The notes under the pieces: generated by a model
Seen by the model: the letters and a program-made list of their open reading frames with translations, nothing else
Database searches by the model: none
What the model was told of the DNA's origin: nothing
Source: Promethearchaeota archaeon
Lineage (GTDB): Archaea > Asgardarchaeota > Lokiarchaeia > Sigyniarchaeales > SOKP01
DNA: 38,092 bases
Direction: 5' to 3'
Assembly (NCBI GenBank): GCA_016930515.1
Contig: JAFGGO010000070.1
Span: 1 to 38,092, forward strand
Shown here: piece by piece, positions 35,228-38,092 of the stretch
Position numbering within the stretch: position 1 is the stretch's first letter
How the letters are laid out: every line of letters starts with the position of its first letter
Made by a program: the position numbers and the translations under genes

Positions 35228-35791
35228 TTATTTCTTTTTCGTATTTTCGTTAAGCAACGCAAAAACAATCGCGTCGTGAAACGAACCGTGCAAATTTATA
35301 TAATCCGCAAGAATTCCTTCTTGTTTAAATCCTGCTTTGACAAACATTTGTATAGCAGCAAGATTTTCGACAGCGCAATGGGCCTCTAACCTACGCAATC
35401 TCAAATGAATAAATGCTACATTTTTTACGAGTTCCGTGATATAAAAACCAATACTTTTATAGAACCATTTGGGTACCAACCATATGCCGATTTCAGCTCT
35501 TTGGTGCACCCAATTGAGATTCCACAAGCTCGTACAGCCAATCGGGCTTAATTTATCGTCGTCAAAAAGTTCCACGATGTATGTAAATTGAGAAGATTCC
35601 TCCCAATAGGTGATATAGCTTTTTACCAAGCGCCTAGAATGATCCATCGACAATAAAGGTCCCAAGGATAAAAACTGGTTTACCTTTGGTAAATTTAAGC
35701 TATTATACAAGAACTCTGAATCGTTTCTCGCTACTTTTCTGAGGAACACGGTTCCATCGTCAATATTTTCCACGACGTCTATATTCAACAT
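35228..35791 (-). CDS. GNAT-family N-acetyltransferase (RimJ/RimL-like)
   Basis: The 187-residue protein has the RimJ/L layout: N-terminal FLRKVARNDSEFLYNSL, SPIGCTSLWNLNWVHQRAEIGIWLVPKWFYKSIGFYITELV (about 90-130), in which the acetyl-CoA loop is degenerate (KSIGF where Q/RxxGxG/A is usual), and LRRLEAHCAVENLAAIQMFVKAGFKQEG (134-162), the typical motif B. Length fits the family. The lost Gly pattern in motif A could weaken acetyl-CoA binding. The substrate, an N-terminus or a small amine, is not identifiable. It converges with the large surface-protein gene (31 bases between stops). Confidence 0.8.
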   Translation of the reverse strand: MLNIDVVENIDDGTVFLRKVARNDSEFLYNSLNLPKVNQFLSLGPLLSMDHSRRLVKSYITYWEESSQFTYIVELFDDDKLSPIGCTSLWNLNWVHQRAEIGIWLVPKWFYKSIGFYITELVKNVAFIHLRLRRLEAHCAVENLAAIQMFVKAGFKQEGILADYINLHGSFHDAIVFALLNENTKKK

Positions 35792-35882
35792 TGAATGTTG
35801 AAATAAAGTCGCTATGCTTAAAAATGATATCGTCTAGGTCAAAACGAATAAAAAAAAGGGGAAAATATAACTGCAGAGTCGT

Positions 35883-36797
35883 TTAGTATCCCTTGTATTT
35901 GGGAGTGTCGCGGACTTTCTTTGCTCCTTTACATACGGGACAAGTTGAACCGTCGTCGAGAGATCCCTTTCCGCCGCATTTAGGACACGCCACGCGCCTG
36001 TTAAATGCGTTAATTCCTTCCATGACATCAGAAGAAGCGCTATTGAGGCCAAATCCAATTTGTTCGAAGTTCAAACCAACAGAGAGAGCAGATTGCGTTC
36101 CGAACTTGACGGCTTTTTTAATGATCATCAAGCTCGTCGTTGGAAGCGCTCCAAGCATTTTGGCTTTTTGGTGGACAACTTTCTCGAATTCTTCTCCAGG
36201 TTCTGTCAAATAGGACACATAACCCCATTCGTGCATCTTTTGCGCAGGAACATTTTCTCCAAAATAGATCATGTTCATGACTCTCGCTTGTCCGAGGTGC
36301 CTGATCATTCTTTGAGTTCCACCATTTGCAGGGAAAATACCCCTGTGAATTTCTGGAAAGCCAAAAACGGCTCGATTCGTTGCGATAATGATATCGCAAA
36401 CCAAGGTCAATTCGCACCCACCACCAAGGGCAAATCCGTCAACAGCAGCGATGATTGGCTTTGGAAAGGCATCAATGATGTTGTAATATCTGAGTTTTTG
36501 CTGCATTGACAACATCATGTCGCTCACGATGTTTGGTTGTATGCCCTCCCCGAACCCTCCAACTAAATCTGCTCCAGCAGAAAAAGCGGGTTTTTTTGTA
36601 AAGTCTTTCGTACCTCGAAGAACGACGCAACGAACTGACTTATCAACTTCCAATTTTTCGAGCGCCATATGGATCTCTTTTACGGTTTTTGTCTGCAAGG
36701 CGTTTAACATGTCAGGTCGGTTCAGTTCAATGACAGCGTAATTCCCATCAATACCATCTTTCGGTAAGGTAACTTTTATATGTTCGTATTCAACCAT
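35883..36797 (-). CDS. Enoyl-CoA hydratase/isomerase with C-terminal zinc ribbon
   Basis: A crotonase-fold enzyme for hydration of enoyl-CoA in beta-oxidation. The 304 residues hold the oxyanion-hole segments FSAGADLVG (72-80) and LGGGCEL (124-130), and two Glu that match the catalytic pair, Glu129 and Glu149 (FGFPEIHRGIFPANGGTQR). So activity looks intact. After the usual C-terminal helix (MEGINAFNRR), the protein continues with CPKCGGKGSLDD-x4-CPVCKGAKKV (271-295), a four-Cys zinc-ribbon or DnaJ-type CxxCxGxG finger that is not part of the crotonase family. It may bind RNA, protein or simply stabilise. Placed between the GNAT gene and the 3-hydroxyacyl-CoA dehydrogenase, the next enzyme of the pathway (205-base gap). 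The start ATG 36797 gives the normal N-terminus. Confidence 0.93.
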   Translation of the reverse strand: MVEYEHIKVTLPKDGIDGNYAVIELNRPDMLNALQTKTVKEIHMALEKLEVDKSVRCVVLRGTKDFTKKPAFSAGADLVGGFGEGIQPNIVSDMMLSMQQKLRYYNIIDAFPKPIIAAVDGFALGGGCELTLVCDIIIATNRAVFGFPEIHRGIFPANGGTQRMIRHLGQARVMNMIYFGENVPAQKMHEWGYVSYLTEPGEEFEKVVHQKAKMLGALPTTSLMIIKKAVKFGTQSALSVGLNFEQIGFGLNSASSDVMEGINAFNRRVACPKCGGKGSLDDGSTCPVCKGAKKVRDTPKYKGY

Positions 36798-37001
36798 TTT
36801 TTTTCAACCTTTTTACATAATTTTATTCTAAATAATTATTGACAATAATTTTAATCTTCAGTAGAATTAATAATTTTCAAAATTCTACCTCCTTATTAAC
36901 AGCGTTAAATTAGAACGAGCGTTAAAAATGCACCAATTTCAATGAAAATAATTCTGAGTAAGATATATAAAAAAAAGATAGAATAAAAAGAAAAAAAGTA
37001 T

Positions 37002-38092
37002 TTATTTTTTCATTTCGATGAATTTTCCAGATTTCATGAGATCGACAGGTCTAAGGTATTCTTTTTTGGTTTGATCGGCTAATTTTTCTAATATGCTTGA
37101 CCAAGCCTCGTAATTTTTAACACCCATCGAGAAAGGTCCTGGTACATTCATTCCCGCCATGTTTGCGTCGTCAATTACCTTGTATCCGCTCGCAATCCCC
37201 TCTTCGAGGATGCGACAGCCCTCGTTCAACATGATGGCAAATGTTGTTGTGAGATCGAAAATCCCAGCAGGTTCTGCCTCTTTAATGCTCGCCATGATGG
37301 CGTCTCGACCCATATTCCAATCGTATAAGCCTAATTTGTTTCCTTTATTTCCCAAATTTCCTTTAGCATATAAATCTTTTATAACCTTGCCAGGCTCAAA
37401 ATCAGAGGATAAGGTTTTCTTATAATATTCCATAATATGTACCGTTGTATCAATACCAACGAAGTCTGTTAAGACACATGGTGGCATGGGTGCCTTTCCA
37501 CCCGTATCTGCATCGATCTGTGCAGGAGTCTTACCTTCTTCAGTAGCCTTATCAATCACCCAATTGAGGTAAATCTGAATAGGGGCGTTTAACCTATTCA
37601 CGATGAATCCTGGGCGATCCTTCAAGACTTTAGCAATGTATCGTTTTCCCTTCAGACAAGGAAGTTTTTGGCACACGTCCATTGCAATTTCCATCGTGTT
37701 TTCGGAAGTGTTATCGCTTTTTATGACCTCGATCAACCGCATCAAGGGTACAGGGTTGAAGAAGTGAATTCCGCACACTCTATCAGGAGCACCACAATCC
37801 TTTCCAATTTCGGTGATGCTCATTGTTGAAGTGTTAGAGCCAAAGATAACATGAGATGGCCCATTTTCAATCACGGTTTTTGCGACATCTTTTTTGATAT
37901 CCATCTTCTCAATTACCGCTTCGATAACCATATCAACATCTTTTACGGCAGTTGCTAAATTTATCGATTTAGAACATTTTGATAAGAGAGAATCTGCAGA
38001 GGCTTCTCCTAAAGCGCCCTTTTCTTCGAGTTTTTTCAGGCCTGCTGCGATGCCTTTATATCCGTTGTCAACGAACTCGTCTTTGATGTCCA
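37002..38092 (-). CDS. 3-hydroxyacyl-CoA dehydrogenase, 5' end cut by the window
   Basis: Oxidises 3-hydroxyacyl-CoA to 3-oxoacyl-CoA with NAD+, the third step of beta-oxidation. The visible 363 residues lack the start and the beginning of the NAD-binding domain, which lie beyond 38092. The frame is open to the edge (DIKDEFVDNGYKG...), so ATG 37931 is internal. Seen are DVDMVIEAVIEKMDIKKDV, FGSNTSTMSITEI, GIHFFNPVPLMRLIEVI with the catalytic His, the RPGFIVNR helix, and a duplicated C-terminal domain (DFVGIDTTVHIMEYY, NKGNKLGLYDW; then NEGCRILEEGIASGYKVIDDANMAGMNVPGPF). The double C-terminal domain is the longer form of the family. It is likely cotranscribed with, or near, the crotonase gene. 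Confidence 0.94.
   Translation of the reverse strand, partial: DIKDEFVDNGYKGIAAGLKKLEEKGALGEASADSLLSKCSKSINLATAVKDVDMVIEAVIEKMDIKKDVAKTVIENGPSHVIFGSNTSTMSITEIGKDCGAPDRVCGIHFFNPVPLMRLIEVIKSDNTSENTMEIAMDVCQKLPCLKGKRYIAKVLKDRPGFIVNRLNAPIQIYLNWVIDKATEEGKTPAQIDADTGGKAPMPPCVLTDFVGIDTTVHIMEYYKKTLSSDFEPGKVIKDLYAKGNLGNKGNKLGLYDWNMGRDAIMASIKEAEPAGIFDLTTTFAIMLNEGCRILEEGIASGYKVIDDANMAGMNVPGPFSMGVKNYEAWSSILEKLADQTKKEYLRPVDLMKSGKFIEMKK

Noticed and set aside
1..38092. CRISPR arrays, insertion sequences, prophage or integrase genes
   Set aside because: No evenly spaced repeats, no transposase or integrase motif and no terminal repeats were found; the only tandem repeat is the 18-bp coding repeat at 26075-26128.

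Overview
The window reads as chromosomal DNA of an Asgard archaeon, most likely of the Lokiarchaeia. The evidence is the combination of archaeal-type genes (geranylgeranyl reductase, HerA-like ATPase, TrmB-type regulator), a Ras/Rab-like GTPase fused to a roadblock domain, large anchored surface proteins, and selenoproteins whose 3' UTRs hold eukaryote-like SECIS elements. The DNA is AT-rich with very AT-rich spacers. UGA is still used as a stop elsewhere (e.g. etfB and the reductase gene), so the in-frame UGAs described here are not a genetic-code change.

Region 1 (1-12.6 kb) is redox metabolism. It holds two full-length heterodisulfide reductase subunit A genes (hdrA, 411-2366 and 10512-12452), a vhuD/mvhD gene (2383-2823), an FrhB/FdhB-like iron-sulfur subunit, a polyferredoxin-like protein and a bacterial-type GAPDH. 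hdrA-1, vhuD and hdrA-2 read through two, two and three in-frame UGA codons, all at conserved Cys positions, so I annotate them as multi-selenocysteine proteins. Two 3'-UTR structures (2828-2899 and 12529-12598) have the same plan: closing stem, kink-turn with tandem G.A pairs, a helix of nine positions, an 11-nt loop starting AAAAA, and a small 3'-side hairpin abutting the closing stem. Two small membrane or unknown proteins, an anchored seven-repeat beta-propeller protein and an anchored DOMON/CBM9-like protein lie between.

Region 2 (12.6-21.3 kb and 35.8-38.1 kb) is fatty-acid oxidation: an acyl-CoA synthetase-like protein, acyl-CoA dehydrogenase/etfB/etfA in tight order, a second acyl-CoA dehydrogenase, an enoyl-CoA hydratase with an added zinc ribbon, and a 3-hydroxyacyl-CoA dehydrogenase cut by the window end. 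With the Hdr/Vhu genes this fits a scheme in which electrons from acyl-CoA oxidation pass via ETF and ferredoxin to Hdr-type flavin bifurcation; that link is inference. No hydrogenase large subunit, HdrB or HdrC is present here.

Region 3 (21.4-35.8 kb) is envelope and regulatory: an HSL-type esterase, a geranylgeranyl reductase (lipid saturation), a metallo-beta-lactamase-fold hydrolase following a 793-residue TrmB/coiled-coil protein, the divergent roadblock-GTPase fusion, a winged-helix protein, a 1271-residue surface protein with a cytoplasmic tail, and a GNAT acetyltransferase.

The strongest points for follow-up are the paired SECIS architecture, the single SECIS apparently serving four UGAs in two cistrons, and the roadblock-GTPase-pseudoGTPase fusion. 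I saw no tRNA, rRNA, CRISPR array or transposase.
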